Source of the DNA: Margaritifera margaritifera
Lineage: Eukaryota > Mollusca > Bivalvia > Unionida > Margaritiferidae
Direction: 5' to 3'
Length of the DNA stretch: 64,000 nucleotides
NCBI GenBank assembly: GCA_029931535.1
Contig: JAQPZY010001560.1
Coordinates: forward strand, 3,038,001 to 3,102,000
Part shown: positions 26,851 through 41,074 of the stretch, piece by piece
How the letters are laid out: each line of letters begins with the position of its first letter
Numbering within the stretch: position 1 is the first letter of the stretch
Made by a program: the position numbers and the translations under genes
Notes under the pieces: model-generated
What the model was told of the DNA's origin: nothing
The model's input: only the letters and a program-made list of their open reading frames with translations
Database searches by the model: none

Positions 26851-29800
26851 TTTGAAAAAAATACATTAACAAAACATAAAACGGAATAGTACATAACCTT
26901 GCCCTAGTCCTGTGATTCAATTTAATACAGTAAACTGGTTAACTCATCCTTACCAGGTAAACATAACAAATGCATTTAGGGAGATAAATATTTGCTAGAC
27001 TGAAACTCAATTCTTTGTATACAAACCATTAACATTAAAATTCTACACCTGGTGATGATGCATTCAAATCAAACTACAACAGTATAGTCATGAAATAATT
27101 TAATTTGATCCGCAAGACTTTTAAACTTCCGACTCTGCACGACGGAATACCTCAAGCGAAAAAAATTACTTAATCAATAATGATTCTGAAGAAAATAAAA
27201 CTGTTCCCCAGGGTTTTGGACGGCTTACACCTGCTGTTATGTTATCTTCTTACAAACATAAATATAACTATGGTGTAGGTACAGTAGAAATTGGAGGACA
27301 TTATCAGTTGATGAAGTTAATTATATGACCAACACAGATGAACCCTCAGCCTAAGCTGGCTTCATTCTGCAAGATACTTTCGGGTTAAGAGATGATTTAA
27401 TAGCTGCAGCAAAAGTATAAGGTTTTATGTAATCTGTATATTTTGTGTTCGTCTAATAAAAGAACATCTCTTGCATAGTCAATTTCGAAAGTGTCAAACA
27501 CTGTTAACATGTCAAGAAACTCAGCTGAAGACATTATGATAAAATTCCAGGGCAATATATCAATATCAAAATTGAATTTCAACTATTCTATTGGCTATGA
27601 AAGTATCTTTCTTGTGAACTAGTGACATGATTATGAAAATGAGTAATAAAGATGGATGCAAAAGCAATTTACAGAAGTCCAGTGACTGGTAAACTCGGAT
27701 TAAACCCTGAAAAACAATATCGACAAAGAATCGAACAGTATTTAAAATGCTTATAAACAATCTGTGACAGTACGACATAACATTGTAGAGGTTAAAAAGA
27801 ACAAGACAAATTAAGTAAAACTTATTTAGATAATAAGAGTAATGATGATAACAGTCCTACTGTCGCGTCTGCCAATCTGATAAGTCAGTCGAACATTCAG
27901 ACCATACATTTATGAATTTAGAAAACCAAAAACCAATGTTTATCATGACATAAACATTTTATATTGGCGTTCATATTGCCGTGGCTATAGCAGCTATTGT
28001 AACACTTTTCTAAAAGCAGATGTTTCGGCCTTTCTCCTGGGTGTGTTTTTTCTCCAACGATTTCATTCATTTTTTTTATTTTTTCTGAAAACGTTCTTCA
28101 CCTGTGTTAGATGTCCAACTATTGTGTCTATGATATATTCGATACTTTCCAACTGATACAGCCTTTGCTTGGTTTTTTTTATCTGCTCACTTGTTTTCAG
28201 TTCTTCAATCTGCTTATTATGCATAGCAATATTAGCCTGAATGTTCGAATTGATAGCTTTTTATACATTGCAGCATTAGATTGAATTTTCGAACTGATAG
28301 ATTCAAAAAGCATTTGCATAACCCCTTAATTATCTTTGCATGTATGTAGTTTATAATCTTTTGATTATCTTTGCATGCGCGTAGTGAATAATTTTTTCAT
28401 TAGATGCAGAGGCTCTCCAGTAGGAATTATTCTCTAATAATCGTCCATTAATATCTCAGCTTCTCTTCCCTGTTCATCAAGCGGCTCATTTTTGTATATT
28501 GTTCGCATCGCTACATCCTACTTTTATTGGTTGTCTTGACAGAGAGTTCTAACAGATATGTATATACAGTCTACTCGATAGTTAACTCCATTTGACACTT
28601 CTGTTTTATCCACCTTTTTGTAACCAACAACTCCTTTCCAATCTAACCTGCTGCAGTTCTGGGTGCTAGTATTATTTTCATATCGCCTTTCCTTGAGACT
28701 GGAACTGACTTTCCATCTGGTTTTACATAACATAGTCTTTTGTTTAGTATATAAGAGGAACGCAAAATATACGAGGAACGCATATAAAATCTGTGTAAAT
28801 CTTTGAGCTGCTTATATATCCAAATAAGTGTGAGATGTCCTGATTTATACTGTAAAATCGCTTCTTTGCAGATTTCATGCAATCGACAATCTTAGGTTAC
28901 ACAATGAACTGAACGATGAGTATATGCTTTAAAATAGAATTGGTTACATCACTGGATTTTTTTGTCATTCAAGATGGGACTATCTCTGTCTGCATTGAGT
29001 GATAGTTTGATAACTTTCAAACGTATTAATTTCGAAGGGTCCGAATTAAGTACGAAAACAGAAAGGACTGAAAAATATGCTTTATGAAAATGTATGGTTA
29101 CTTTGTTTTTAGTACATTTGTGCCTTTAACCACAATTGTTACAATAATTGTTATTGCATGGGTATATGCACACGATGCAGTAAAGATTCCCAGGAGAAAT
29201 AGACCAGACAATACGGCTGTGATCTCAGTGAAGTTGGCCATCTTGAATTATTCACAATTTTGCATATGATTTGTTATTTCATCTCAGAAGGCATTTTATC
29301 ATTGTTTATATATTTTCACTGACTATCATATATCTTGCGTCGGACCAGTGGAAGTAATGCATTTGTTGTTCCTGGTCAGACAAAGGAAATAATGAACGTG
29401 GAACAAAATACCCTGTGCGACATAAATCTATTTTACCAAACGAACTGACACAATATCATAGCAGATAATAGATTTTGATAAGTGACAAATATGAAAGAAG
29501 GTCTGATTTCATATTTGATGTTTTTTACAATCTTGAGCTGTATATGAATAATGTCAAAGTGGGAATGACCGCAAACGGTGAAAACAAAGAGAGTATAAAT
29601 GTTGAATTTTTGAACCACAGCTCAAATATTTAAATCGCTCTGAGAAATAATTACACTGTGTACATAAGTAACCGTAACTCAAAATTGTTAGAGTTCAATA
29701 GCCAGAGATCTATACAGAAATCTTCAGAATCTGATATAGTTGTTGATTTTTGGAACCTAAAAATGTATGCATTTTTCTTTATCAAATTAATAACATAAAA

Positions 29801-31648
29801 ACTATTTACACGTTATCAGCACATCAGTTGTATTCATCTTTGTTTTAATCTTTCCCTATTTAAAATGTTCTTCATGGTGACTCTGTTTCATACGAAACTT
29901 ATAGCCATTACAAGCTCTTACAAAGTCGTACCATACAAAGTTTGAGTAAAGGCATAAAGAATGAAGACAAGATATAGATTTTCACGGTATGCATGTAACG
30001 TATATTTTTTGATGTAAAGGAAATAGCGACAGCATGAAGATAAAAATTTAAATATTTCTAAGATGTCCAAGTGACTTTGGTTTGCCTTTAAATATTGAGA
30101 CGAAAACTGAGAAAATCTGCTGAGTTAAATAAAAACAGAACTAGGATGCTTGACTTCATGAATACATGTTTTAAATAACAAGATTTAGTGACCTAGACAT
30201 TACTCATGCCAGATGATTTCTTTGTGCTCTAATAGTACTTACGCATTCTGATGTATCTATGAACCCCAAGAAATGGAAAGCGTTTGAAGTCAAGACAATA
30301 TTAACTTAATGAGTTCTACCAACCATATGATGATCATTTGAAATACGAGTAACATTCCCGTGCTCTCCCAGAATATTTAAGAGTTTTTCTACATAACACT
30401 TGTAAAGGGTAAAGGATATATAGTGATAGATGTTTGTAACCAAGACTATGAACTTGAAAACATTTGTCTCCAAAATTAAAAAAAACAATTAATTCTGAAT
30501 AAATTGCGCAATCGGTGACAAATACAGAATGGAATTGCTTTCTTTTATAGCTATATTGCTAGGGATATATTAGTTGCTATAGTAATCGATGCATTTTTAA
30601 CGAACATCAAATTTGATTCTCCCAAAAAGGATTTAAAGGATGTTTGGATACTTTGCGGTAAGAGTGGACAAAATAATCCGTAAATAGAACAAATATCAGT
30701 AATTATATAAAGTCAGCTGGATACTGTCTATTCTCAATGTTTTCAACTGAAGCAACATTTTGCAGAAGCTACAAAGTATACCTTTGATGAACAAGGAAAA
30801 CGCATAAATTAGTAACGTAAGTGTTAAACATTTACAATGACGACCATTGTATATGGTTTGGGGTGGAAAGTACATATGATAACATATTGCACTGTGGTGG
30901 TTTTAAATTAGTTAACGTTCAACAAGGTATTCACTTTGAAAAATCAATAAAAAAAAATATAGATGCTCACAAAATGTATATAAATTTTGTGTGTGATGGT
31001 TAGATAAACATTCAGAACAATTCACTGAAAATATTTTTGGTTTAAGCATAAATACTTGTATTTCAAACAGCTGTGAAATATGATAATCTTCGGACTGACT
31101 AATTGTTGCAACACAATGTTTGCACCGAATCTAATATGGGCTGAATACAAGAACGTTTATCACTTCATCGTTATTCTTTGTCCAACATTCTATTTATCAA
31201 GATTTACAACAGATAATAGTTACTCAAGAATTAAAATGGATTCTTTTACATCAACGTGGCAAATTACACAAGTAGTTAGAGTTATTGGTTGATATCTTTT
31301 CAAGTATAAACATAACAAGCAAATAACCTACCCAAACTGGCTTTTAGTGGCAGATGTTTCGAGATATTAGTATGGGCGATTGTGCAAAAGTTCATCCCTG
31401 TTATAAAGGAACTATGCTAGAAATTTAGGTTTTTAGTGGTTTTCTGGAGCAAGGAAAAAAGGGAAATAAAACTGTTTGACGAGAATAATGTTATTCAGGA
31501 CGAAATGAAAGAAGAGAGTGTAGATACTTTGAAGCTAAACAAAAGAAACAAAATTTGAATGACCCTATAATTTTCCTTTCAGTTCAAGGTGCTTGAGAGT
31601 CTGTAATCTTTGTAAAATTCAAATATTAAATTCTTTTTCATCACATTC

Positions 31649-31736
31649 TTTGATTCCTATATACACATAGTTTGATTCCTATATGGACATTCTTTGATTC
31701 CTATTTAGAGAGTATTTGATTCCGATACAGACATTA
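31649..31736. repeat. 22-bp tandem repeat, four units
   Basis: Four 22-bp units starting TTTGATTCCTAT, moderately diverged. Confidence 0.85.
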
Positions 31737-31899
31737 TTTTCCTCTTTGCATATTGTAAATGAATAAAGTTTTAACCGTAACACATAAAACTCTCTAATTG
31801 GAACGCCATTTAACTCAGCCCTAAAATGTCCAGGAACTTTCTTATTTATTTGCTGTATTATAAATACTTTATCTTTTGGAAAGTAATGAAATTTGGTGT

Positions 31900-32680
31900 T
31901 ATCCTTTTTGTCATTTTAAAAGTTTTCTTTTTCGGCATATATACACAAATAATCAGTATCAGTCATTAGCAATTTCATTTTATCATCGTATTTGTTTTCA
32001 GCATACTGTACAAAAAGTAGAACAAAAGCCATTTGTATTGCAACTCCAATACCGTAAAACAACCATAAGTTAGTGTGTTTAGTTTGATTTTCTTGTTTTT
32101 CAAACTAACCAGTAACAAGTCATCGTCGATATTTGTTTTCTTTGTAAATGACAAATATTTCTGATATGAAGTATTTATTTGCATCTGTACATATTAGTTA
32201 TGTTGTCCTTTTCCTCAAGTTCTCAATTTGTTTTTAAAAAATACAGCTCTGTTATCCAATTTGAACAAGTCTTTCTCGTAATTACATGTTGATATCCTTC
32301 TTGCTATTATAAAAGTATTCTGTCTCAGCATATATACACAATTATTCATTATCAATCATAAACAATTTTATTTTATGACAGTGATTGTTTTTGAGCTTGT
32401 TGTGGCATATTTTGTACAGTAGCCATTTGTATAACCCTAACGCTGTAAATCCACCGTTATTAGTGTTTATTTTGATGTTCTTGTTTTTTAAATTTGCAAA
32501 TCATCTTTAGTAATTGATCTGCTTGTAAATGAGAAATCTTTCTGACATTTGAAACATTTATTTCATCTGTACATATTGTTGCTGTTGTTCTTTTCATCAA
32601 CTTCTCAATTCCTGTAACAAATACAGCATTGTTAATCAAGTTGAGGAAGTCTTTCTCAAAAGCATTTGTTCCTTTTTGTC
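31900..32680. repeat. ~390-bp tandem duplication inside the polymerase relic
   Basis: Segments starting near 31935 and 32328 both begin CATATATACACAA and run in parallel through GCCATTTGTAT, AACC and TTCTTGTTTTT, then TTCTCAATT and AAGTCTTTCTC, at an offset of about 385-393 bases. The copies are well diverged, so the duplication is old. Confidence 0.8.
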
Positions 32681-33175
32681 TCGTGTTTGAACAACTAATA
32701 TAATTTGTTTTTCAATGTAAATTATATTTTTGGTAATGTTGGTTTTCTGACCTTGTAAACATCGGTCAACATTGTTTCCAAGAGAGATAAATCTTTTCAA
32801 CTGGATTTAATTTATATGCAGCTAATAGTTTGTACTTGTAATAGTTATGCAAGTGTAATGTAATCTTCAAATCTACTTTCAAAATAAAATCAGTATCAGA
32901 GTTATCTGATATTTCGAGCATATTTTATTTTAGCCTTTAATCTTTTTCATCAGTTGTGCATTAAAAAAATTTCCCAAATGTATTGGCTGATGGCACACGC
33001 ACAGAAGTTGCTGTTATCTAAGTACATAATGAACGACCTTGATCTTGACCTTTCGCACTCGCAATCAGATTTTGTATGTTCATTTTTGCCAGAGTAGTAT
33101 TCACGATTAGCTTTGACATATATCTTTGGTATCTCTCTATTTTCAACCTTTTATTCCACAGACATTCCTAAATTT

Positions 33176-33274
33176 CTTACAAATGTCTTAGAGCATCAAT
33201 GTATTTTTCTTACAAATGTCCCAGAGCATCAATGTATCTTTCTTACAAATGTCCTAGAGCATCAATGTATCTTT
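33176..33274. repeat. 33-bp triplication inside the polymerase relic
   Basis: Three 33-bp units starting CTTACAAATGTC and containing GAGCATCAATGTAT. On the minus strand each encodes the same 11-residue polymerase block. Confidence 0.9.
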
Positions 33275-33451
33275 CTTTACGAAATAGTCAGGGAGATAAT
33301 CTAATGTTTTAAGCTTAAAATGTTCCATGACATCTGGAACATACTGATATCGTCATTTAATATGTTTGAGTCAATACGTGATGAGTACAAGTTTTATATT
33401 GGTGATATATCTGTTTCGTCAAGCTTTTCAAAGATATCCATGTATGTATGT

Positions 33452-33471
33452 GTATATATATATATATATAT
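33452..33471. repeat. Short (TA)n microsatellite inside the polymerase relic
   Basis: A 20-base TA tract beside a TATG-repeat; it sits between two recognisable polymerase blocks on the minus strand. Confidence 0.8.
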
Positions 33472-36344
33472 GGTCAAATGTCTTTTCTCAAAAATAGGTG
33501 TTGTGTGTATAAACTATTTCAAAATGTAAAGTGTTCATCATTTAAAATTTTTAAACAGTTGTTATTTAGACTGTTCCCTCCATCTAAAGCCATCGGCAAG
33601 CATAATTGTCCCATCGTTGTTCTGTACAATTTGTGCATCTTCATCGTGATCATTTGAAACGTTTTTGCTTTTTTTTTTCCTTTCTTATATTATTTTTATG
33701 TACAAATGACTGTCATACACCAAATTCGTTTTGTGATGGACGTTTCCAAAGTCTTATAGTTAAGTCTAATTCAGCTTTCACATAGCCAAATTACAGAATC
33801 ATTTTCCAAATATGAATTACTTCAAAGATGGTTCAATGTCACTGAACAATAAAGACACGATAAGATAAAATAAATTGACTACCGAGGAACCGCAACTAGG
33901 AGTGGATAGGTATGGTGATTCTATATGCCACACGGAATAAAGTGAAAGGAACAACCAATCCAAGATCACAACAGACTTCGCCTGCCATACATGGTTTTAT
34001 ATATTTTGATGGTTTTGTCGACTCTAATAATGATGGAAATATAGAAAGTTAGGCAGCTGGAGTAATCAGCTGCTCACACGATGACTCGGAATTCTAATTG
34101 TTATTCAGATTTCTGTTTGATCTATCAAGCCAGCCATTGCACTCACAGTCGTACATTTTCATATTTTAGTTCAAAGCATGGAGAAGGCTGAACGTAGCGG
34201 TATACGGAATAATGGCTAAAGTCTGAGTCACTTTAAAACATAAAGTATCCACGAGGTCCACGGTAGACAAGTTACGGACAGGTTAATTCAAGTTAATTCA
34301 AGTTAACAGACAAGTTAGTTCAAATTCTAGCATAGTATAATAATAGGTCGAATATAATTAAGAGCTTTGTCGTAAGTGAGGGATAAATCATCGGTGTGTT
34401 TCCGAGGTTGGAAAGGTCATGGGTTTAGATAACAAACGAGCTTGCTGTGGGTAGTAACCAAGTTTAGCTGTAGATGCAGGTAGACAGTGATGTAGAAACA
34501 GGTGAGCATGGCTGAAGACGACAGTGAACAGACAAAGAGTGGATCAGCTTAGATAGAGGTTTAGGTTAGCTCATTTGAACATAAAATTTAGAGCGAGTGA
34601 TTATGCAGGACATGCAAGGCGCGCTGACAGATATAGATACAAGGTTATAGGAAGATATGTCAGGATTATCATGGTTGTCAAAGAAAAAGAAAAGAATAAT
34701 CGTGGTAGTAGATGGGTGGTAAACGCGGTTGTGGGCAAGAAAATGACTTGATAGTAAGACAAAGATGTTGTAATTAATCATTTATTTTTTGGTGCCCATG
34801 CTTTACTGGTGCCCTAAGCACGTGCTTTGTCTGCCTATTGGGTAATCCAGCACTGGCTGAAGGTGACTGCAGATAGAGGTTGGGCGCCAATATGGTTATC
34901 TGAGCGTCAAACTAAACACGTGGGGCAATTGTCGCAGGTAATAAGTGGGTCCGCCTTTAAACGAGAAGCTCGTGAATAATGATATTGTATGCGGTCAGTG
35001 TCATCCCTCTGAATGCGTTAAAATACCTGACTCGTACAGATAACAAACTGAAGCCTTCCTGTGAGATAGGTAAAGCAGTCAGGCATATTAGCAATTTGCT
35101 TCATATGTTTAAAAATTTTAATTGGAATTCTTTCATCCACTATTCGTGAAAATTGAAATGCCAAGTTAAAATTGATATCTATTATTTAGAAATTTTGAAA
35201 TGCCATAAAAACAAAATCTTTTCATCTGAAGAAAATTCAATTAGAATACTCTTTCCACCCTGGAAGGTTTGCACAAATATTGAACGTTTTATGAGAAGTT
35301 CAACGATGTTAGGGAGGGGGAGCGGGTAGAGGGACGCTGATTTCGAATTTGTAACAAAACTGGAAAAGAAAAGCTTTGTAATTTGAAGTGAGACCAATAT
35401 TTCAGATAGGGAGCTGTTGGTTAATTAAATGTCTAAGTTTAAAGTATGACTCATGTACTCCACGGTTACGATTTCGTTCATAAATCATTTCCATCAATGA
35501 TGTCATACCAACAACAAGGGTTGATTGAAATTTGGATGATACATCTAAAAACATGTAAATGGGAATGTCGAACGAACAAAATATGAGGACAAACTCATTT
35601 CTGTCACTTCAATAAAGTTAATAAACTTAGCGTGAATCAGAAACTTGTTTTTATTATATTCCATTTATTCAGCACATAACCTGTATGCGGCAACAAAGCA
35701 ATGATTGTCAATGTATCTGATCATACAACAATTTATACACAGTAGTTATAGTGTAACTACCTTCACAAATGAAGATGTTCAAAGTTTATGCAACTAAAAA
35801 AGAAATACTTATTTAAGTACCAGCTCTTTACGTGAAATGAACTGCACAAGTAAGCCTTGCAATTTGGCTTTATTGGGAGAGGCAAAAATTATAATGTGGC
35901 TACATACAAATCCATGAAGTAGCAAAACTTAAGGTGAAAGATACTTCTATCACAGCTTCATCCACTTTATCAAACTAGAGATTTGTTTTAAGATTGTGTT
36001 TAGCAGATACACCTCTCTCCAGAAAATGTATTTAACAAATTCTATTCCCGCTCTTCGAACAACGTATCGGATTTTGTGATGCTATAAGTCTGTCCATCCA
36101 TTCGTCTGTCCGTTAAAATATCTCATATACAGATTTAAGTTCACGACACTTGGTACATTTGTAATCTTGTCGATACGGTAACCATGCACATTGGGGGTAT
36201 TCTTATTATTGGCTCTCTACCCTGAAGTCCCTGGGAGGGGGACACGTTATTTCTACAAAATATCATTTACGGACACATTTTTAAATATATTGTGACCAAA
36301 CGTTTCGTATGCAAGTATAGTAGGAAGACACGGAGTGAGCCTCT

Positions 36345-36348
<4 letters not shown>

Positions 36349-36405
<57 letters not shown>
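36349..36405. repeat. (GT)n microsatellite
   Basis: About 57 bases of GT dinucleotides. Confidence 0.95.
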
Positions 36406-36407
<2 letters not shown>

Positions 36408-37704
36408 GTTGTTGAGGGTTTGTATATAATATAAAAGTTCGGGGATTTACCAAGGCAAACCATGTAAGTATCTCTATTTTTTTATATTATTTTTTTTCTC
36501 ACTTTATTTTGAAAACCGGGAAATGGATAATAGCGTTGAAATGAATATAGTTTGAGAATCATGGTAACAGATCTATTTATGTATAGTTTGCTTTTACCTA
36601 ATAAGGCCCTACATTCTACTAAGATTGTTTTAATCACATAAAGTTATATCGTCAGTATTTTAAATGTTACACCTTCTCATCAATTGGGTAAACAACATCT
36701 TAAAAACCCAACAACTCATACAAATTCCTGATATATGACCCGACAACAAATAAAACCGGTAGTCGTACAAACAAGGAAGACATATTTGTGTCAGTATTTA
36801 AAGCAACATGATGGGCACGTGTTCGTGAATATTCGTCAAAATCACTACTTTTTTCGTCCTTGTTAACGTAATTTTTATTATATCAAATATAGACGATGAA
36901 AAGACAACTTTTGTTTGATACAGGAAGTGGTCTTGAAGTTAATACGAAAGGAACTAGTACGAAATTAAATATTGGAATCAGAGGGATGGTGTCTCCTATA
37001 AAATATCCACATTTTGCTGTGGTTACCCGCGTAGAAGTGGTAAATGGACTAAGGCTCGACTCACTTATCCATAGTATCAACATAGGCGCTACACCGGGCA
37101 AGACCCCTGTTTCCAGCAGGTGAAAACATTTGGCTGCCACAAAATCAAAAGCTTGTCCATAATTGTACTATTACGTCATCGTGGCCATTCAACCAATCAT
37201 TAAGTACTAGTTGCATTCTCATCGAGGAGGTGACACACTATTCGTTTATCCCTTTCACCCTGTCCCTCAGACTTTCATAATTGATAAATTCCTTCAATAC
37301 TGTCATGTTGTTTTAGTGCAAAATATTTATCACCAATAGCGCAGCATGTTAGTATTTAGTACCAAAATTGTCCCGTATCAATTATGATATAATCTACCGT
37401 CATCTTACTCATTGATTTCATATAAGATACACGAATTGATACGACCAGAGTAAACCGAATGTTTTTCCTACCGGAAGAATGGTCTTTGTCCGCGTGTTAA
37501 GATCATGGATATTTATAGAAACTCTAAAGACAGACGATAAATAAGACATACTAAGTTTGACTCTAAACAATCGGCATATATTCTGAAATGATATTATTCT
37601 GCCAAAAATCAACCCCAAAAGTTCAAACAGATATACAAGAGTAATATGGACATACCAATGGGTACACATCACACATAAAGCAGGGAGACAATACTATAAT
37701 ATAC

Positions 37705-37826
37705 CATACATACATACATACATACATACATACATACATACATACATACATACATACATACATACATACATACATACATACATACATACATACATACATA
37801 CATACATACATACATACATACATACA
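37705..37826. repeat. (CATA)n microsatellite
   Basis: About 122 bases of perfect CATA tetranucleotides, roughly 30 units. Confidence 0.95.
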
Positions 37827-38749
37827 ATGTGGGCGTGCAAAACAAAACTAAAAATCAGACATAAATCCAAACAGAAAATATATACAAGCAATCAGTTACA
37901 AATTTAATGTTCAAAGAAAGCATGTTGTGTCAAGGAAGTTATAAAATCATGTAAAAGCATAGCATACAAAATACAAAACACTTCAAACAAAGTGAACCAG
38001 GAAAAAAAATGATAGATAAACAAAGACGAAACTAGACAAGGACACATTTTTGTGACGGCATTTCCTGTTATTTTATTCACATGGTATATGGTATATGGTT
38101 TTCTATTTATTATTTTTAAAAGTGAACACATTCCTTCCACAATGTTGAAATATTTTCTTTCTTGCCTTATTCTTAAATATAACATCAAACTTCATCTTTG
38201 GTGACTTAATTAAACTCAATTATAATATTTGAATTCAGTAACTAATCTGAACATTCTATGATTTCGCAAGGCACAGATTTAATTATAACATTAAGGAACT
38301 TTGGATTGAAAGTACTCAAAATCACCAATGCTTTTATTGCATGTGTTTTATGTTAATTATATTGGATAACTTTAACACATATCTACATTTGCTTTAGACC
38401 ACGGCCATTTCCAAATATTGTTTAGGCTTTTAAACACACACACACACACACACGACAAAAAAGACTTGTGTATCTTCATGTACTTTTTCTGAATATACAT
38501 GTATATGATATAGTACTATCTCTTGCAAGTTAGGATTTCCCAACTGTAAGGATCGTATTCTACAAGCCTATTCAATTGTTCTAACAGGTTGAGACGTTAC
38601 TGTAATCGGTTTTCTGATTGTGTATAATATTATGTCTCTGAAATGGAAACTTGCGATTTTATGTTTTAATTACAATGAAGATAGTACTATGTTAGTATAT
38701 AGTTTACAATAGTTTACCTTTACTCTTAATTTTAATCGATACAATATTT

Positions 38750-39090
38750 AATATTTAATAATGTAATATATAATATTTATATAATTTATATATATTTATA
38801 TAATATTTAATATTAATATATTATTCATTATTCATTATTTATTTAATTAATTAAATTTTTATATTATCATATTTTATTTTATTATTTATTTTATTTTATT
38901 TTATTTTATTTATTGAATTCATTATTAATTATATATTAATAACAGTATATAATATTAGTATATAATATACTATATAATTATATTTATATAATTTACATAT
39001 TTATATAATATTTATAATATATAATATAAAATATAATAATATTTAATATACAATAATTAATATTTACAATATTTAATCGATACAATATTT
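38750..39090. repeat. AT-only low-complexity region
   Basis: Almost free of G and C, built of TATATAATATTTA and TTTTATTTTA motifs with much internal dyad symmetry. Confidence 0.85.
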
Positions 39091-39689
39091 TACCTTTTCT
39101 ATTTATTTTAATCGATAATTTAATTGAATAACCATACCAAAACATTACAGACGTCTTGAGATGTATACACGTTTAATGTTTTTTAACGCTCTAATGCTAT
39201 CTCTTAGTTTTATCTTGTTCCTTTTTTTTTTTTTTTTTTTGCTCTTCAGAGCAAACGTGGTCATGTTTGTAACTTGAATACGATATTTAATCAAGTTTCT
39301 AAGTCTAAACTAGTACAGTAAAAAAAAATTGATGTAAAACGTGATTTGACTAAATTCCCCGTGACTTCGCATAAGCTTAGATTTCAAAATCCTGTAGACA
39401 CGATTAAGTACAAAGAGGTTCTTGTGTGAAATATACGGAATGATTATTATGGTAGATACAGACTATGAATATCATTTTATTATGGAGTGCCCTTTGTATA
39501 TTCAATTGCGCAACATGCAACATACTTATTATTAAAAAAATATGCATACCCACTCTAATATGTACAACTTAGTACGTTTTTGTGTGTCTGACAAAACTTA
39601 TAAAATCACGAATCTCCGAAAAATATGTTCATGGTGTGTTTAACATGAGTATTTTTTTATTATGGTTTTTGTTGGTTTTAACACATTAT

Positions 39690-39842
39690 TTGACTATATA
39701 ATGCCGAGGAAATGGAAACTATGTGCCTTTTCTAAGGAAACACCTTGGCAGCCGACCCGGGGCTGGCCAAGGCGGGTATCGAAACCACAACCCTTGGATT
39801 ACGAGTCCAACGCTTTACCAACTGAGCTACCTCTCTTCCCGT
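39690..39842 (-). mobile_element. tRNA-derived SINE, minus strand
   Basis: In reverse complement the head reads GAGGTAGCTCAGTTGGTAAA (A box) and GGTTTCGATACC (B box). The body has CTTGG, CCCCGGGTCGGCTGCC and TTTCCTCGGCAT. It belongs to the same family as the SINE the Polinton is inserted in. Confidence 0.88.
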
Positions 39843-40671
39843 AACATGAGGTAGATGTATGGATAATCTGGATAATCCAAATAAATTGTAATTAGTTCAG
39901 TAACAATTAAATGCATACTCTCTATTGTAATTATATAAGTATGAATTTATGGCTTTAATAATGTGTATTTCTGTTTATCTCATGTGCTAAAATAATAGCA
40001 ATACAGAAAAAAGTCATCGTTTAATACAAAAAAGAACCTCGTTCCTTTAGATTATGACAGTGTAGTTCATTGTATAAGTTGGACAAATAAGCATTTTGAA
40101 TTGTTTCTCACGCTGCTACTTTGTAATGTTAACGATAGACAGACTGTGCAGTCAAAGAAGTTAATACAGATTTCTTAACTTGATTTCTTATCTTGATGTC
40201 CGAATATCGAACACCTCTTTTTTGTAGTGTGCAGATCAATAATACACCGAGATGTGAAAAATATCTGAGTCACTTATCTGTTGTTGTTATTACTTCGGGT
40301 TCGAAGATGGCCAGCGGTTGTGTTCCCACGTGTCATTGCTTTGGGATGGGATTGTGACCATACCTGGTAAAATTGTAAAGTGACAATCATCAGTATTACT
40401 GGTAGCTGAAAACAAAACAACTTAATTATACTCGTTATAGATAAAAGGTTAAAAACCGTGTACACATGTTTATGGGTGTGTACATAAATCCATAGTTGAC
40501 AGATGCACTCAAACATGGCAACTGCAATATATTTCAAAATGAGATAAATGACATAACGCACACATCAATATTGCTTAATACTGTTTAAATAAATCGACGG
40601 CATGAAAATAAAGTTAAATCCTAATGGATGCATTCTCTTTTTTTTGAGCTATTCAAATTCTTTTGAAAGAT

Positions 40672-40693
40672 CACACACACACACACACACACA
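40672..40693. repeat. (AC)n microsatellite
   Basis: Short AC tract just outside the Polinton's left end. Confidence 0.9.
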
Positions 40694-40716
40694 GAGTCCA
40701 TATGTTTTATCAGTGA

Positions 40717-40722
40717 ACCGCG
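40717..40722. repeat. Target-site duplication, left copy (ACCGCG)
   Basis: Six bases identical to 56898-56903 directly outside the other TIR; 6 bp is the length known for Polintons. Confidence 0.9.
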
Positions 40723-40925
40723 AGTAGTTAACGGGGGGTACTGAGAGCCATGAGGGGGCAGTATAGAGCCGTACGGGATTTAACGTTGTGGGGCCCCTAT
40801 AGAGCCAGCGTGGGCACTTGAGAGCCAAAAATGCCAAGATTTATAGAGCCATGAGGGGGCAGTATAGAGCCTACGGGATTTTATCATAGCGGGGGTACTT
40901 GGGGTACAAAAGGAATTTTAGCACA

Positions 40926-41020
40926 CCGTATTTAGTGACGAAGACAACGTCCTCTACCATCAAAACTGGGGAGTGGGGTGTTTTGATAGTAGAGGACGTT
41001 GTCTTCGTCACTACATACGG
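40926..41020. repeat. 95-bp hairpin inside the left TIR
   Basis: Two arms of about 41 bases (containing GACGAAGACAACGTCCTCTA and its reverse complement) flank a 13-base G-rich loop TGGGGAGTGGGGT. The arms differ at about two positions. An equivalent structure lies at 56599-56693. Confidence 0.93.
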
Positions 41021-41074
41021 GGCGTGGGGACATGGCAATCATGGAAAATAATTAATCTTTCTTGTAAAATGGGT

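Larger units (their letters stand above)
24961..31859. other. Region between the two old Polinton relics, no gene recognised
   Basis: Apart from a SINE (25228-25350), a duplicated block (26290-26850) and a 22-bp array (31649-31736), I see only short open frames. If the integrase and polymerase relics are from one element, the capsid and packaging genes would once have stood here, but I could not recognise any. A minus-strand stretch near 28080-28230 reads as a charged, helix-forming segment of unknown origin. Confidence 0.4.
31860..33570 (-). pseudogene. Decayed Polinton-type protein-primed DNA polymerase B
   Basis: Reading the minus strand from high to low coordinates gives, in order, pieces of a family B polymerase of the Polinton type. 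These are MDIFEKLDET near 33420; a DYLPDYFVKKDTLML block near 33270-33300, which is tandemly triplicated; a FEKDFLNLINNAVF block near 32640-32680; and a palm motif C region. The motif C region occurs twice: at about 31930-31970 as MKLLMTDTDY, and at about 32330-32370 in a form where the acidic pair is lost. Stops and frame changes are frequent. It is non-functional and far more degraded than the element at 40.7-56.9 kb. Confidence 0.75.
33571..39679. other. Intergenic DNA, no gene recognised
   Basis: No domain-bearing ORF. It contains (GT)n, (CATA)n and (AC)n tracts and an extremely AT-rich stretch (38750-39090). Confidence 0.5.

Noticed and set aside
36883..37140. Host gene exon (open on both strands, 75-85 codons)
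   Set aside because: No domain, splice sites or promoter that I could support.
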